DNA from: Ctena decussata
Taxonomy: Eukaryota > Mollusca > Bivalvia > Lucinida > Lucinidae
Direction of reading: 5' to 3'
Length of the DNA: 64,000 nucleotides
Assembly (NCBI GenBank): GCA_963989385.1
Contig: OZ022510.1
Span: forward strand, 32,865,448 to 32,929,447
This document shows positions 1 to 12,674 of this stretch, piece by piece. Position 1 is the first letter of the stretch; the number at the start of each line of letters is the position of its first letter. The notes below the pieces were generated by a model, which had not been told where the DNA came from, ran no database searches, and worked only from the letters and a program-made list of their open reading frames with translations. The translations under genes and the position numbers were made by a program.

Positions 1-562
1 AAACTCCCATAGACAATGCAAGGTGATATGCCACGGACAATTAACCAGTTTGATCAAACTTTTTCATCATGAACCATTGTCTGGAGAAGCTGGAATAAGA
101 TCCATGAATTAAACTTGAAAGTTTTATTAAAATGTACTGGTAAATCGGAGTAAATGATTTGCTATACTTTTAATTGCAAGGGAGACAATTTCAAAGACAC
201 ATTATCTTTAACATCTTATTTCTTTTAGCTGCTGGTTAAGTGTCATATGGTTCATAGGGTTTCTTATTGGCGGTTACAAGGCAAATCCGAAAGTGCAAAA
301 GTTTAAGCGCTTGCGCATGCGCATCGAGCGTCTCACATTGTCAGTGGTATTTTCAGTCAAAGTGGAATAATTCTGTAACAATTTATGCAAATTGCAAACC
401 GATTAGTTCATAAGGCCGTCTGACGTCTGACACGTGGGAGAATAACGTATCATTATTCGAAAATTGTGTTCTTAAGCTTAAAATTCATGAATTATCTATG
501 TAACGTTTCTTTTTTTTGTTCAGTATAGTTACCATATATATTCTGAACAGGTTAAATTAATA
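1..562. other. AT-rich sequence, no gene recognised
   Basis: No open frame with protein-like composition, no tRNA-like fold and no clear repeat boundary were found. A short purine/pyrimidine-alternating CpG patch (about 308-330, containing GCGCATGCGCATCGAGCG) is the only local composition change. Confidence 0.5.
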
Positions 563-805
563 TTGATTGTCAATGATTGATTTGGGTTAATCGGCCCGTT
601 GAGACAGTATTTCAGTCTAGATCGGACCGTCTCCAAGAGAGAGGGAAGAAGAGAAATGATAGACGAAGAAAAAATGTCCAAACAACCCCCACCCGCGTCT
701 TCTACAAGCACAGTAGGCCCTTGTCCTACAATGCCCCAATTCAGTAGGACGCCCCGGCACTGGTAGTTATATACAGCACAAACGCACCACCCACCCACCC
801 CAACT
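563..805 (-). repeat. SINE family A, copy 1 (degenerate)
   Basis: Member of a dispersed family seen at least nine times in this window. Read on the minus strand, it starts with a GC-rich block near 800, passes a GGGTGGGGGTTGTTTGGACA block and a pyrimidine-rich stretch, and ends in a 3' domain (GATATAGACTGAAA...CTGTCTCAAAGG...CGTTAAACCC) followed by an ATCA-rich tail near 563-590. The family is retroposed: intact copies at 34392-34655 and 39799-40005 have direct target duplications. No convincing pol III A/B boxes are visible, so the head type is unresolved. Confidence 0.75.
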
Positions 806-1549
806 GTTACTGAACTGATATCAAGTTGAAAAAACAGTGCAGATGCTGCTCATTCTGCTCTTTTCTTGTTTATATATATTTCGGGGAGGAGTTTGGGGGG
901 GGGGGGGGGGGGCAACTATACTCGTTTCGTTTTGTTTTCCCTTGTTAGTGAATCCACTCTTGAAGCAAGTATCTGTCCTTATCAGACGTTGTTTTTGAAT
1001 AGATACTTCTCAGTTCTGTTTTAACATTTGACCTCACGCTTGAGAGAGGACAGGGCGCGAATTCCATTATATACAAACAGTGACTTTCTATTACAGTGGT
1101 GAGGAATTTCACTATGATATGATCCACTTTTCCGTGGGGAAAGTTTGCTGGGGGAGGGGAGCTATCACTGACAGTAACGTGTTTTCACTCGCAAGGTAAT
1201 TGAGAAGACAATGATCAGTTACTAGCACAATCGAGTTACACATCCTGTCCTAATCACTAAATGGGAAAGGAAACCAATAAAGGTGAAACACAAAGCAAAA
1301 GGCAAAGAGGCCAGCTCTTTCCCAGCCGGTTGCCTCAAGGCTCAGGCGAAAGAAAATAACAGTTAACCACAACAGAAGCGCCGCCTTTGAACGGTGGGCA
1401 CTAAGTATTAGGCGGTGTGTTCGGGGTGAAGGTGGGGAGGGGGGGGGGGGGCTTAGACTGTTTTTTTTCCCGCGCATCACCATCGCCCTAGGTTCCGCTG
1501 TGGTTCATAAACAAACAAGTTAAACCAAAGAGCCATGTAAGATATATAA
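806..1549. other. Non-coding stretch with two poly-G tracts
   Basis: Contains G runs at about 893-912 and 1438-1451. A block at about 1360-1515 (ACCACAACAGAA..., G-rich run, then TTAGAC...) recurs in diverged form at about 4060-4195, so an imperfect direct repeat flanks the element at 1550-3950. No gene seen. Confidence 0.5.
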
Positions 1550-3950
1550 ACAAGTAACCCAAAGGGCAACAATTGCTCACCTGAGAGACACTGTAAACCT
1601 ATAGGGATATTTAAGATGCTCAAGGGCAGCTAACTCCACAGTCAGTGGTCCAATCAGGCTGAAAATTAAACTCATCCAAAACATTATGTATGCCCTCATT
1701 TAATATATGCAAGTTTAAAAAGTATCCGATCAAGAGCACAATAGACAGAGCTGTCAAGGGCAGCTAACTTCGTAGTGGTTGGCCTGATCTGGCCAAAATT
1801 TAAACTTGTTTAAGATATTATGCATTTCCTCATTACCTGCAAGTTTGAAAAGGATCGGATCAGTAGAAACCAAGAAAAAGTGGCGACATTGATTTTTTGC
1901 ATGCTAAGGGCAGGTACTCCATAATCAGTAGTGAGATCTAGCCGAAATGCTAACTAATCCAAGCTTTTAAGCACATCCTCATTACCTGCAAGTATGAAGA
2001 GGATCAGATGAAAAATGAAAATGTGATGACCTTGTTCTCTCCATTATAAGACTATGGGATTTTTTTCAAACGCTCAAGGGCAGCTGACTCCGTAGTCTGT
2101 GCTCGAATCCGGCCAAATTTCGAACTCATCCAAGCTCTTATGTATGTCATCATTACCTGCAAGTATGATAAGGATCTAATCAAAAACCTTGATTGCAGCA
2201 TCCTGAAAGTCAAACTTGCTCGAGATATTGCCATACCCTACATTTGTGTGAAATTATTTTAGAATCCGTTGAGAAATGTAGGTGCTAGAGCGATGACAAA
2301 GTTTTTCTAAAAATAGCCACAGTGACCTTGACCTTGGGCACAGAATCCTGAAAGTCAAACTTGCTTGAGATATTGTCATACCCTACATTTGTGTCAAGTT
2401 ATTTCAAAATCCATGGAGAAATGAAGGTGCTAGGGCGATGACAAAGTTTTTCTAAAAATAGCCACAGTGACCTTGACCTTGGGCACAGCACCCTGAAAGT
2501 CGAACTTGCTCGAAATATTGTCATGCCCTACATTTGTGTGAATTTATTTCAAAATCTATTGAGAAATGTAGGTGCTAGAGCGATGACAAAGTTTTTCTAA
2601 AAATAGCCACAGTGACCTTGACCTTGGGCGCAGCGCCCTGGAAGTCGAACTTGCTTGAGATATTGTCATACCCTACATTTATGTCAAGTTATTTTAAAAT
2701 CCATGGAGAAATGAAGGTGCTAGGGCGATGACAAAGTTTTTCTAAAAATAGCCACCTTGACCTTGGGCACAGCACCCTGAAATTCGAACTTGCTCGAGAT
2801 AATGTCATGCCCTTCATTTGTGTGAAGTTATTTTAAAATCCATTGAGAAATGTAGGTGCTAGAGCGCTGACAAAGTTTTTCTAAAAATAGCCACAGTGAC
2901 CTTGACCTTGGGCGCAGCATTCTGAAAGTCAAAGTTGCTCGAGATATTGTCATGCCCTACATTTGTGTGAAGTTATTTTAAAATCTGCTGAGAAATGTAG
3001 GTGCTAGAGCGCTGACAAAGTTTTTCTAAAAATAGCCACAGTGACCTTGACCTTGGGCACAGAATCCTGAAAGTCAAACTTGCTTGAGATATTGTCATAC
3101 CCTACATTTGTGTCAAGTTATTTCAAAATCCATGGAGAAATGAAGGTGCTAGGGCGATGACAAAGTTTTTCTAAAAATAGCCACAGTGACCTTGACCTTG
3201 GGCACAGCACCCTGAAAGTCGAACTTGCTCGAAATATTGTCATGCCCTACATTTGTGTGAAGTTATTTTAAAATCCGTTGATAAATGTAGGCACTAGAGC
3301 GATGACAAAGTTTTTCTAAATATATGTGATGAGGTTGTTTTCTCCATTATAACACTATGGGATTTTTTCAAACGCTCAAGGGCAGCTAACTCCGTAGTCT
3401 GTGCTCGAATCCGGCCAAATTTCGAACTCATCCAAGCTCTTATGTGTGTCATCATTACCTGCAAGTATGATAAGGATCTAAGCAAAAACAGTTGAGAAAA
3501 CGTGATTACGCCATTTTCCCCATTATAACCCTATGGGATTTTTTTCAAAGCTCAAGGGCAGCTAACTCCGTAGTCTGTGCTCGAATCCAACCAAATTTCG
3601 AACTCATCCAAGCTCTTGTGTATGTCATCATTACCTGCAAGTATGATAATGATCTAATCAAAAACAGTCGAGAAAACGTGATGACGCCGTTTTCCCCATT
3701 ATAACCCTATGGGGGCTATCTGTTGACGTGGAAACCAGAGTTCTGAGCTGATCGGCACCAAAACCTAATGCAGCCTTTCCCCCACCCAAATGATGCTTCA
3801 GATAAAATTTGATTGCGATCGGCCCACTGGTCTCTGAGATATTTATGTTTGAAAGTGTTGACGCACCCACGCACCCACCCACGCACCCACGGACGACGGC
3901 TCGACTCCCATCCTATAAGCTCACCTCTGAGCCTTCGGCTCAGGTGAGCT
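1550..3950 (+). mobile_element. Tandem-core, hairpin-ended element 1 (pearl/Helentron-like, non-autonomous)
   Basis: The left end reads ACAAGTAACCC followed by GCTCACCTGAG; the right end is a strong hairpin (AGCTCACC..GAGCC TTC GGCTCAGGTGAGCT) that stops at CT before AAAAAT. Between them lie about 165-bp units (marked by CTCAAGGGCAGCTAACTCCG) on both sides of a 145-bp tandem core. This plan (short 5' motif plus hairpin, central tandem repeats, 3' hairpin, A-run target) recurs in five other elements of the window. Established knowledge: bivalve pearl elements and Drosophila DINE/HINE elements have a tandem core and terminal hairpins. Assignment to that group is inference. No protein is encoded. 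Confidence 0.6.
2175..3320 (+). repeat. 145-bp tandem array (about 8 units)
   Basis: The marker GACCTTGACCTTGGGC starts at 2324, 2469, 2614, 2898, 3043 and 3188, giving steps of exactly 145 bp; one unit near 2755 has lost a few bases. Each unit also carries CTACATTTGTGTGAAGTTAT and GATGACAAAGTTTTTCTA. It is the core of the element at 1550-3950. Confidence 0.9.
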
Positions 3951-6714
3951 AAAAATCTATTTTACCTATTATCTATAATTTCAGAACTACAAAACAAAAC
4001 AGAAAGCAAAGCGGACAGCCAATCATGTTACCACAACGCAAGAACTACAACAAACAAAAATAAACCACAACAGAAAAACGGCTTGGAACGATTAGTAATA
4101 AATTGCAGCTGGGGAGGGGGAGGGGAGGTTAGACCCGGTTTTATATGCGCACAGCCCTTGCTGAAGATTCCGTTGTGATTCAAAAGCTTACAACTTTTTC
4201 AGTGCGTGAAGTACATGCACTTCTAAGCTATATGTAAAAAAGTATATCTTTGTTTTCAAACTTGTACCACGTTTCTCATTTATTTCAGAATTTTAACGTT
4301 GGACTGCAAACTTACATGCGAATCGTTCAGCACTCGCCACTCATTTCCAATTTGTATGTACGGTCCGTGAAGGCTACCTCGGTTTTTCTCACGAGCGTTC
4401 GTCCGAGATACCCATCATTTGATAATTCTGAGCTGGAAAACAGCTTTTCGAAGACGAAAAAGGGCTTATTGCATACAATATTTGATAGGCTTATTCGGTA
4501 TAACTGATGTCAATGCTGACTTATCGATAAATTGATATAAAACAGATTTCCGATCGCAATTCGGTGACGTCCGTGATACCTACCTCGGACTTTTTCAGCA
4601 CTTTGTGAAAAATATTCTAAATAATAACAAAGCTTTTTGAGAAAATGGACGCACTGGTAGAACGCAAATTTTATGCTGTATATGATGGGCACGGCGTCGA
4701 ATTACAATTCTAAGAGATATAAAAGAAAGAAACGAAAACACCCATTTTCCGCAGTAATGATACCTTCGAAAACTGGCGCATCGCCTGTGACGTATACACA
4801 AATGATTCTATCACGGACTTTGTTTCCCGACAGTGTATCTTAACCTAGTTGTCATGCCCAGATCAGCGGCAACTTGCTTGTCATAAAATCCCGGAGAATA
4901 AGAACAAAGAAGAAAATGTTGTTATCACCAAACTTTAATGCTTGTTTAAACGTTTATTTCCAAACAATAATTAGGAATAACTAAAGAGTTTAAACATTGT
5001 TCTTTCCCTGTGTGCAAAAGAAACTGACCTGGTATATACTCTTGAGAGGGTAAATTGGGACAGATTCTTTGACTTTGGTGCTTTTTGTGAGACGAGACTG
5101 TTGTGTAGTCGGTGGTCATTTTTGTTGGGTTGAGCAACTAAGAATATGATGAGCCAGGACAGGACAAAGGGCGAGGGTTGGTAGACCACAAACCCGTACC
5201 CCCCACCCCCCAAACTTATTTCATTACTGGCCGTCCTAAGGTGGTAGCTCTGTTTTGATTCTTTTTATGTGTTATTAGTTGCTTTGTTTGTTCTTGATAT
5301 ATTGTTGGTGATGCTCAGGCTAGCCTGTTGACCACCTACATGGGCAATGGCTGTTCACATGGCTGCCGCTGGTGTTGTCTTTGGTGGTGACTAATCTTGT
5401 GGTGTTATTTTCCCACATGGTGTCTTATGTTGAATCTGGGATTGAATTGTGTCAGTTCCTGGGAATTTTTCTCCTTACTTCTAGTATGTGACTGGCTCTT
5501 CCGGGGCATTTTTATAGTATCTTCCAAATGTACAGATTGGTTAGAGTCGTCGCAGGACTCATATTTTGTAACAGCTGATATGAACAGTAAAATCTCCGAC
5601 AGACTTCATTTATCTAGTAGAGCCCCGTTTCACAGTGTATACCACTTCTGTAATTTGCAATACATGTATATGCATTAGCGTAGATATTATTGCGCAGCTA
5701 CAAACAAACCAGTCAGCAGGAAATGACTTTACAAAGGCAATGACTTTATATATAAGCAATTTGCTTACTGTCAAATCCTGTTACTTTTGAAATTGTATTG
5801 TAGTATATGTATGTAACTTATAGTTAATAAAATATCGTTTAAACCGAACCAGTCAGCACTGAAGAGTTAAGGGTCTAGCAGAACTGCAACAAAGTAATTT
5901 ACTTGAAACAGCAATTTTAAAGAGCCAATAGCATTTTCAAACACTTAAATCTGATTTCCCGACAGCACAATAAAGATGTACACAATAGTAATTATTTGCT
6001 AACACCAGTGATACTGAATATAGATGCTGAACTTTTTCAACGACACCATGCAAATTTCTCCTACTTTTCTAACACCATTAGAAAATTACGTTTTCTGTTA
6101 ATGTTCAAATAAGTACAAAATAGCAAACGGCTACACGGTTTAAAAGCTAAAATAAAATTTCATATTTGACGTTAATGCGAGAATAGAAAACAGTTATTTA
6201 TAAACTTGAACACTCTTTAATATTCAGTAAAAAAAGACTTGAGTAGAAGAGGTTTAAGCTTCAAAAATGAGAACGATATTGTATCGTGGTAGTCACTGCA
6301 CTCATGAGGTACTGCAATAATTTTGTTTTCGTGAGGTAGCCTTTAAAGTTGATGTTCGTGGCGACGGAGGTTCTATTTGTTTTATCGGCTGTTTTGTTAT
6401 AACTTACATGGCATAGCTGCAGCAGCCGGCTTAATATACAACAAAAGAGTCTATTAAGGCTTCAAGTGTACATAATATGACTGTCTTTCATTTTCAAGAT
6501 TAGCGAAAATATTGGCCATATGTTCTCTGTATCTTGATTATTTGTAATCTTAGTTGTTTCCAACTATGGTTTGAGGGCTGGATTTGGATTTTGATTGTTT
6601 CAGTTCCTGGTCTTTGCATACTTTTTACTTCTAAATTCATATCAATGTCTAATCCTAATAAAAAGAAAAGTTATACTGCGAAAACTTAGATAGATGTCAA
6701 CTGTAAGAGTATTG
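3951..6714. other. Long stretch without recognised gene or repeat boundary
   Basis: Only short open frames without protein-like composition occur. The block at about 4060-4195 resembles 1360-1515. Two short similar blocks with GGCTACCTCGG / CCTACCTCGGAC lie near 4370 and 4578. The rest is AT-rich and featureless to reading by eye. Confidence 0.45.
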
Positions 6715-7330
6715 AACTGAGGCCACTCAGTGTCAACTTGAACCATTAACACAAGTATAATGCACATCCATGAAATAGTGTAAGAAATAAGGGGCAAAAT
6801 CTCTGGACCATGAAATATTGGTCACTTTGACCTTCAATATGTATGAGGTCAGTCACAGTGTCATCCGAACCATTTAACAAAATATAATGACAATCCATGA
6901 AATAGTGTAAATGATATGAGGCACTGGACCATGAAATATCGGTCACTGTGACCTACATTTATTTTGAGGTCAAACATCGGGACATACCGACTTACTATTC
7001 CAAGCTATTATGTTCATGCATCAAACAGTCCTCAAGATATATGGCAATGTCATTTTCCAAAGTTAGGCCAAGCATCGGGCCATTCTGACTTATTATACCA
7101 TGCAATCATGTTCATACATGAAATAGTCATCAAGATATAAGGCAAAGTTACTGGACCTTGATATATAGGTCACTGTTACCTTCCTTCAGTTTGAGGTCCA
7201 AAAAGTGGACCATACTGAATAATAATCACAAGATATCATGTTCATACATCAAATAGTTTTCAAGATAAAAGGCAAAATCAATGGACCATACAATATAGGT
7301 CGTTGCCCGATATGCACCACTGCATTTAGT
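6715..7330 (+). repeat. Degenerate tandem repeat, unit about 100-130 bp
   Basis: The phrase CATGAAATAGT (or CATCAAATAGT) followed by AAGATATAAGGCAAA and GGACCAT...ATATAGGTCAC recurs at about 6769, 6896, 7018, 7117 and 7237. No coding potential. Boundaries are approximate. Confidence 0.65.
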
Positions 7331-8300
7331 GGATCTCCCCCAAATGTTCTTATGATGCAAGTTTGAAGACTATCCCTTTTGATTACCTATAAAAAGACCT
7401 ACTCGCAACACGTGAATAGTTTTGCTTACGTACATAAAGACACAGGTACGCACATGCACACGACGAGTATTGCATTTGCAGTTCTTTGTTTCGCAAAGTC
7501 GTGCTATATACACCCCATAGATAATGAACGGACATAGCCAACTAAAAACTCTGACGTGTCCGCTGTTTATGTCAACTATAACAATTCTAATTATGGCTCA
7601 TTATGCCCCCAACTTCGAAGAAGTTGTGGGGGCTTATTGCTTCTGCGTTGTCCATCCTAGCATCCGTTCGTCACGCTGCCATATCTTAGAAACCGTGTAT
7701 GCTAGAGTTTTGAAATTTCACATATGGATTAATGAAAAATTAGCAGACATGAACTTTTTTTCGTAACCGAGATGTCACCCTTTTTCGAGTTATTCCCCTT
7801 GGCAAAAATTCATAATAAAGTCTTGTCAGCAAGATATCTCAAAGGGCATTTAAGCTAGGGGCCTAAAACTTTGCCAACTTACTAGAAATGATGATTAGAT
7901 GAACTGGTTTGCTTATGAACTAATTCCGTCAATTTTTGTAGGAGTTATGACTCTTTGAAAACTTTGGCATTTTGACATTGTCAGCAAGATATCTTGAAAA
8001 GTATTTGAGCTAGGGGCTTGAAACTTTGATAGCTTATTAGGAATAATGAGTAGAGGAACTGATAACCTTTTGAACAAAGTCCGTCATTTTTATAGGAGTT
8101 TTGCCCATTGAAAGTTTTGGCATTTTGACTTTGTCAGGAAGATATCTTGAAAATTATTACAGCTAGGGACTTTAAACTTTGTCAGCTTATCGGAGATGTT
8201 AAATAGATGCACTGATTAACTTTGTAGGTGTTATGGCTTTTTGAAAATTTTGGCTTTTTGACTTTGTCAGCAAGATATCTTGAAAAGTATAAGCGCTGAG

Positions 8301-8978
8301 GACTTTAAACTTTTTCAGCTTATAGGAGATGATAAGTAGATAAACTGATTGACCTTTGAAGGAACTCCGTCATTTTTAGACGCCCGTTTGAAAAAACGGG
8401 ACGTATATTGTAATGGCGCTGGCGTCCGTCCGTACGTCTATCCGCCCGTCCGTTGTAAACTTTTTGTTTCCGGACAACTCCTCCTACAGTTTATATCCGA
8501 TCAAGCTGAAACTTGGTATATAGGAAGACTATGAGGTGGACCAGCGCATATCATTTCGAGGCTACACTCCGATGATTTTTAGCAGAGTTACAGCCCTTTA
8601 CTTAGATTTTTCGGGGTGTTCGTTTCCGGATAAACTTTTGACTTTAAACTTTGTCAGCTTATAGGAGATGATAAGTAGATGAGCTGATTGACTTTTGAAG
8701 GAATTCCGTCATTTTTAGACGCCCGTTTGAAAAACGGGACGTATATTGTTATGGCGCTGGAGTCCGTCCGTCCGTCTATCTCCCCCGTCCGTTATAAACT
8801 TTTTGTTTCCGGACAACTTCTACAGTTTTCATCAAATTGAGCTGAAACTTTGTAAATAGTAAGATTACGATGTGGAGTAGCGCATATTGTTTGGAGGTTA
8901 CGCTCCGATGATTTTTAGCAGAGTAACAACCCTTTGAAAAAACACAACAATGGCAGTTTGTATGGCAATTCTTTAGCA
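8301..8978 (+). repeat. 339-bp tandem duplication spanning a transposon junction
   Basis: GACTTTAAACTTT starts at 8301 and again at 8640, and the junction ACGCCCGTTTG lies at 8380 and 8719; both offsets are 339 bp. The duplicated piece includes the tail of the host unit and the first part of the inserted element, so it arose after the insertion. Confidence 0.8.
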
Positions 8979-9994
8979 TTCAATAACTTGGTCACTCTTT
9001 GGAATAGCATGATGAAACCTAACAGCAATGTATATGAGATTAAGACAACGTGTCTCATATAAGACTGGTTACTCCCCTTTACTTAGTTTTTGAGTTACCT
9101 CCCTTTGATAATTTTGTCAGACTATGTTTGTACACCTCATATCTAACTAACCCTTTGGACTACTGTGATGAAACTTAATAGTAATGTATATTACGTTGAC
9201 ACGATAAGCCACATATAAGAACGATTGCCTTCCCCTATTTTGGAGTAACCTTCCTTTGAATATTTTCTAAGGCTATCTTTGTGCAAGCGATAAATAGGCA
9301 ACCGTACGGAATATCTTGATGAAAATTTATAGCAATGTGTATTAGGTTGAGGCGATTTGTCTTATATATAATAATAATTGCTCCCCTTTCTTATTAATGG
9401 AGTTACATTCCTTTGATTAATTTCTACAGCTATTCTTGGGCAAGTCATTATTAGGTAACCGTATGGAATATCTTGACGAAACGTTTTAGCAATGTGTATT
9501 AGGCTGAGACAGTATGTCTGATAAAAGAACAATTGTTTCATCTTATTTTTTGAGTTACATCCCTTTGATTACTTTTTTCAGGCCTTTCTTTTGAGAACCC
9601 TTACGTTTGGAATATCTTGATAAACTAAATGGCACTGTAGACAAAGATGAAACGGTGTGTGTCATATTAGAATGGTTGCTCCCCATTACTTACTTTCAGA
9701 GTTACGTCCCTTTTATTATTTCTTAGACTATTTTTGTGGGCACCATTACCAGGTAATTGTTTTTGATATCTTGACACTCTAAAGCAATGTGCAATAACTT
9801 GACACTGTGTGTTGAGTATGGAAATGGTTGCTTCTCCTACTTAATTTTGGCATTAGTATTTGCAGACTGTTCTTGTGCACACAGTAGTACCTGTTTGTGG
9901 CTGATTGTCAGGGACCTAAATCTGCCCAAGGCACTGACTGGGTCCAAACTCACTTCAAAACGGGCGTATATTGCCCCGCTTGCGGAACTCTTGT
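8378..9994 (-). mobile_element. Nested hairpin-ended element 2 inserted in the 7602-11142 element
   Basis: Read on the minus strand it begins ACAAGAGTTCCGCAAGCGG and ends with a hairpin (CCCGTTT...AAACGGGCGTCT). Host repeat units are cut at CCGTCATTTTT on the left and resume at TTGAAGGAGTTATGG on the right, matching the intact host phrase seen in neighbouring units; no target duplication is evident. The interior holds about 140-bp units (TTTGGAATA.C.TGATGAAAC, GTTACCTCCCTTTGAT) from about 8985 to 9880. A 339-bp local duplication copies the left junction (see the entry at 8301-8978). Confidence 0.7.
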
Positions 9995-11379
9995 TTGAAG
10001 GAGTTATGGCTCTTTGAAAATTTCTGCATTTGACATTGTCAGCACGATATCTTGAAAAGTATTTGGATTAGGGGCTTGAAACTTTGATAACTTATTAGTA
10101 ATAATGAGTAGATGAACTTAAACAAAGTCCGTCAATTTCTGTAGAAGTTTTGCCTATTGAAAATTTTGACATTTTGACTTTATCAGCAAGATATCTTGAA
10201 GAGTATTAAAGTTAGGGACTTTTAACTGTATCAGATTATTGAACATGATGAGCAGTTGAACTGATAACCTTTCGAACAAATTCCGTCGTCAAGTTTTTGT
10301 AGGAGTTATGCCCCATTGAAAATTTCCGCATTTTTACTTTTTCAGCAAGATATCTTAAAAAGAATAAGAGCTAGGGACTTTAAACTTTGTTAGCTTACCG
10401 GAGACGATAAGAAAATTAATTGGTTAGTTTTTTAACGAATCCGTTAATTTTTGTAGGAGTTATGGCCCTTTAATTTGACTTTGTCAGCAAGATATCTTGT
10501 AAAGTATTTTGGCTACGAGCTTGAAACTTTAACAGCTTATAAGGAATGATAAGTAGATGAACTGATTACATGTTAAACAAATTCCATCATTTTTTGTCAT
10601 TTTGATTTTGTCAGCAAGATATCTTTAAAAGTATTAAAACTAGGGACTTTCAACGTTGTCAGCTTATTGGAGATGATGAGTAGATGAACTGCTTAACTTT
10701 TAAACAAATTCCGTCAATTTTTGTAGGAGTTATGGACGTTAGAAAATTTTGGCATATTGATTTTTCCAGCAAGATATCTTAAAAAGTATAAGAGCTGGGG
10801 ACTTGAAACTTTATTGCCTAAGGTGTAAATGACCTGATGAACTTTTGAAAAACAATTGTGTATTTTTGACCGAGTTATACCCATTTTCAACTTAGTGCAT
10901 TCTAAGTCTATGGAACTTTGTGAACAAAAGATCTCGAGAACCCCTGACACTTGGATCATGACTTTTTGCAGGAAGATTTTGCCCAAGGTGTAGATGACCT
11001 GATTAACTTTTGAAAAAAAAATCGTAAATTTTTGACCGAGTTAAGCCCCTTTTTCGACTTAGTGCATTAAAGCCTATGGTAAAAAGGTACAAACATTATG
11101 GGATGAGCCTTCTTTAGAGGCAAGCATATGGTTGGGGGCATAGTTTCATACACACATTTTCTAGTTTTAGGTTATTATCAGCCACAGTTTAAAGTTATTT
11201 GCTTGCTCACAGATTCACGAGAAAAGTTACAATTTTGTTAATTTGCATTTCAATCAATCTGTGTCAGAACATCTGCAGCTGCAGCAGTGACTGAAATTAG
11301 CAGTATCAGGAAATAAGTGATGCACACTATAGAATGATGTAATTACCATCGATTTACTCAAAAAGATAGCATTCTAATT

Positions 11380-11667
11380 GAGCCGCGACACGAGAAAACC
11401 AACAAAGGGGTTGCACGTCCAGCGCAGACTCTGAGCCGCGACAAGAGAAAACCAACAAAGGGGTTGCGCGTCCAGCGCGGACTCAGATCAGCTTGGGCAT
11501 CCGCCTAGTATGATAAAAGTCTTCTCTGTGTGCTTAAAGGGTAGCCAAGGGTCAAAGCTAGCTCTATGCGGACAGTGAAGAATCTGATCAGACTGGGCGG
11601 ATGCCCAGCTGATCTGAGTCTTTGCTGGGTGCACATTCCACTTTGTTGGTTTTGTCGTGTCGCAACC
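11380..11667. mobile_element. Palindromic MITE C, copy 1 (with duplicated head)
   Basis: Begins GAGCCGCGACACGAGAAAAC, restarts with the same head at 11433, then continues through CAGATCAGC..GGGCATCCGCC to the inverted arm GGGCGGATGCCCAGCTGATC and ends CGTGTCGCAACC. The other three copies are each 236 bp; this one has an extra partial head of about 53 bp and a decayed right tip. Non-coding. Confidence 0.8.
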
Positions 11668-11978
11668 AATTTTTCTTTGGTAAGTGTTTGCAATGAGAGA
11701 TGATTTGGACCCGATTTATGCAAGATTCAGTACATTACTTTCTTGCCCATCGAAGACATGCCTACCAAGCGATGGCATTTAAATGTCTTTCTTACCTGGC
11801 AGACATTAACGTCTTCACCACGCAGGCAAAAAAGAAAGATTCCGAAACTTGCAGAAACTGGATACTGCGGGGATTGCTATCCTGTTGCAACCTTCATTTT
11901 GAGGTTTTTTTCTATAATATAAAATGTGATGAAGGTACACATACCCACATTTCTTTAGATTTGATTGGCAAGCTAGTT

Positions 11979-12110
11979 GTGTTGGGTTGAAAGCCTTTTC
12001 GAGACAGTATTTCAGACTTTATTGAGCCATCTTCCAGAGAAAGGGAGACAAAATAGACGGATAAAATATCCAAACAGCCCCAGTACCGTAGGCCAGTGCC
12101 AAAGGCAGCA
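11979..12110 (-). repeat. SINE family A fragment, copy 2
   Basis: Diverged match to the SINE A 3' half: GGGTTGAAAGCC.TTTCGAGACAGTATTTCAGA, then CCATCTTCCAGAGA and ATCCAAACAGCCCC. The GC-rich head is lost or too diverged to see. Confidence 0.6.
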
Positions 12111-12501
12111 GGCCTTTCTGCTTCATCCTAATAAAAATAGAACGACCCAATGCCAAAAGTTTAATGGCACCTCCATTCTTTCAGTTGTAGAAGTATCTTT
12201 GATGAAAACATGACAGCCTCTCTCTCTCTACTTTTATCTGCCTTCCAAGATGGCGCAAAGTCCATGCCTGTTCGCTCCTTGGTATTGTCCTCTCATTTCT
12301 CGTGTATGGTTCTCACTTAGCGGGTTCTTGACTAATCAATGGCGATGCTGTTTCAGCTCTCTTCCTAATGTATTCCGGAAATCATTTTGACAGCTAAGTC
12401 GCTCGTCCGAATACACCTATCAGGCATTCTGAAAATATATTAGATGAATTGGCATATTTGGGGCTACAATGTTAAGGCATATTTATTCATAAAATATCCG
12501 T

Positions 12502-12502
12502 T

Positions 12503-12534
<32 letters not shown>

Positions 12535-12537
12535 TGC

Positions 12538-12577
<40 letters not shown>
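12502..12577 (+). repeat. (TG)n with central (CGTG)n microsatellite
   Basis: Alternating TG repeats flank about seven GCGT units. Simple sequence; a Z-DNA-prone tract. It lies inside a spurious open frame. Confidence 0.95.
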
Positions 12578-12580
<3 letters not shown>

Positions 12581-12674
12581 TTATTGTTCTTTTTTTTCAG
12601 CCGGACCGATAACGTGCACTGACCTAGCGCTTTATCTTTTGTGTATCATCTTCTGCGCTGTATCATATTCAAAG

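Larger units (their letters stand above)
7602..11142 (-). mobile_element. Tandem-core element with 12-bp inverted ends and one terminal hairpin
   Basis: The left end TATGCCCCCAAC (7602-7613) is exactly inverted at the right end as GTTGGGGGCATA (11131-11142). Next to the left end the sequence folds back (GCCCCCAACTTC, GAA loop, GAAGTTGTGGGGGC), so only one end carries the hairpin; asymmetric inverted ends of this kind are known for Helentron-like elements. The body is about ten diverged units of 135-155 bp marked by GTCAGCAAGATATCTTGAAA and CCGTCATTTTTGTAGGAGTT, plus two 130-bp units at about 10810-11070 with a different sequence. The body is interrupted at 8378-9994 by another element. Orientation is chosen so that the hairpin is 3'. 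No ORF of note. Confidence 0.6.

Noticed and set aside
2175..3320. CRISPR-like array (regular spacing)
   Set aside because: Units are contiguous 145-bp repeats without unique spacers, in a eukaryotic TE context.
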